Assembly (NCBI GenBank): GCA_037953745.1
Contig: JBAKBP010012313.1
Location: forward strand, 1 to 64,000
Direction: 5' to 3'
Length of the DNA stretch: 64,000 nucleotides
From: Lithodes maja
Lineage: Eukaryota; Arthropoda; Malacostraca; Decapoda; Lithodidae
The notes beneath the pieces were generated by a model. That model was not told the DNA's origin, made no database searches, and saw nothing but the letters and a program-made list of their open reading frames with translations. A program made the position numbers and the translations under genes. Shown piece by piece: positions 63,382-64,000 of this stretch. Positions within the stretch are counted from its first letter, which is position 1. The number at the start of each line of letters is the position of its first letter.

Positions 63382-64000
63382 CTACGACTGATCATCCACC
63401 CTCGATAAACAATCCGCGATCACATTGTCACATCCAGCAATATGACGGGATGTCCAGGTTATACTCCTGCAACATCAAAGACCACCTGGTCAGTCTCATA
63501 TTGCGATTGTGAAATTGATTCAGGAATCTCAAAGGGTGATGATCAGTGTAGATAACCACGACTGGGCCATAGGCTGGAACATACACCTCGAAGTGCCTGA
63601 GCGACAGCACAATCGCCAGTAATTCCTTTTCTATTGTAGAATAGTTCTTTTGGGCAGCATTGAACTTCTTAGAAAAGAAACTTACTGGGTGTTCCACACC
63701 TTCATTGTCTGTCTGTAGCAAGACGGCACCAGCCCCTACACCACTAGCATCTGTTGCCAGCTGAAAAGGCCTGTTAAAGTCTGGGGCCCTGAGTATCGGG
63801 TGAGTACATAGCAAATGTTTCACCAAAGTGAAAGCCTTTTCACACTCAGGTGCCCACAAAAACTTTTTGTCTTTAGATAACAAATCTGTGAGAGGTGCCA
63901 ACACCGTTGAGTAACCTTTTATGAAGCGTCTGTAGTAGCCTATCATACCCAAGAATCTCATAATCTGCTTCTTGGTTGTTGGGTGCGGAAATTTATTGAT
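63382..64000 (-). pseudogene. pol: gypsy pol C-terminus: RT connection and RNase H
   Basis: The frame is open from the edge (INKFPHPTTKKQIMRFLGM). It reads GYYRRFIKGYSTVLAPLTDLL, FLWAPECEKAFTLVKHLL and then RNase H: LATDASGVGAGAVL (Asp), NYSTIEKELLAIVLSL (Glu), VVIYTDHHPLRFL (Asp) and NRNMRLTRWSLMLQEYNLD. One extra C in GACATCCCGTCAT (about 63456) shifts the frame. The next frame completes RHIAGCDNVIADCLSRVDDQS and a TAG at 63382-63384. The HIAG-NVIADCLSR motif closes RNase H, and no tether to integrase follows. Apart from the one-base shift the copy looks intact. Confidence 0.9.

Larger units (their letters stand above)
61131..64000 (-). mobile_element. Ty3/gypsy (Gmr1-like) element, 3' part
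   Basis: From the right edge: reverse transcriptase end, RNase H, stop codon, about 390 bp of non-coding sequence, polypurine tract and LTR. No integrase follows RNase H, so pol ends with RNase H. That fits an integrase-first order as seen directly at 1-1880. Confidence 0.85.

Overview
The window looks like one densely nested block of transposable elements from an animal, most likely an arthropod and plausibly a decapod crustacean. The reasons are the element mix (CR1, RTE and I-type LINEs, Gmr1-like Ty3/gypsy, Penelope, PIF/Harbinger), very abundant (CT)n, (TA)n and purine-rich simple repeats, an interstitial TTAGG tract (the arthropod telomere motif) at 22056, spliced transposon genes and TTAA-flanked MITEs. 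I recognise no ordinary host gene, rRNA or functional tRNA. Species is not determinable by eye.

Layout. 1-3455: 3' part of a Ty3/gypsy element (integrase followed by reverse transcriptase, then LTR) inserted in a CR1 LINE (3456-4139). 6105-15384: a complete young LTR retrotransposon with 3.03-kb LTRs, GTTAG target duplication, Leu-type primer site and only a gag-like and a proline-rich ORF. 16141-16900: TTAA-type MITEs. 16920-20575: full-length RTE LINE with a 13-bp target duplication. 20621-22800: MITEs, an 18-bp satellite, an inverted-repeat unit carrying a tRNA-like head and TTAGG, and a 65-bp tandem array. 22905-32946: four CR1-type LINE copies. 33505-35360: 5'-truncated I-type LINE inside a 144-bp tandem repeat. 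35786-39825: cluster of palindromic TTAA MITEs. 41590-44968: another CR1 copy with a 142-bp foldback. 45379-54496: a PIF/Harbinger transposon with a four-exon MADF/Myb-like gene (+) and a DDE nuclease (-), itself hit by a head-to-head Penelope pair (47677-50521) and a truncated RTE (52430-53420). 54691-56469: an unrecognised gene remnant with about 40 copies of an 11-residue repeat. 56518-60560: satellites, palindromes and more MITEs. 61131-64000: 3' LTR and pol end of a second Gmr1-like gypsy element on the minus strand.

Working relationships. The Harbinger MADF protein and DDE nuclease are the two proteins that family needs together. The GAG-only LTR element must borrow protease, reverse transcriptase and integrase from another element. 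The RTE source element explains three short 3' tails elsewhere in the window. Nearly all pol genes carry one to several frameshifts or stops, so most copies are dead. The RTE, the GAG-only element and the I-type copy look youngest because their target duplications are perfect.
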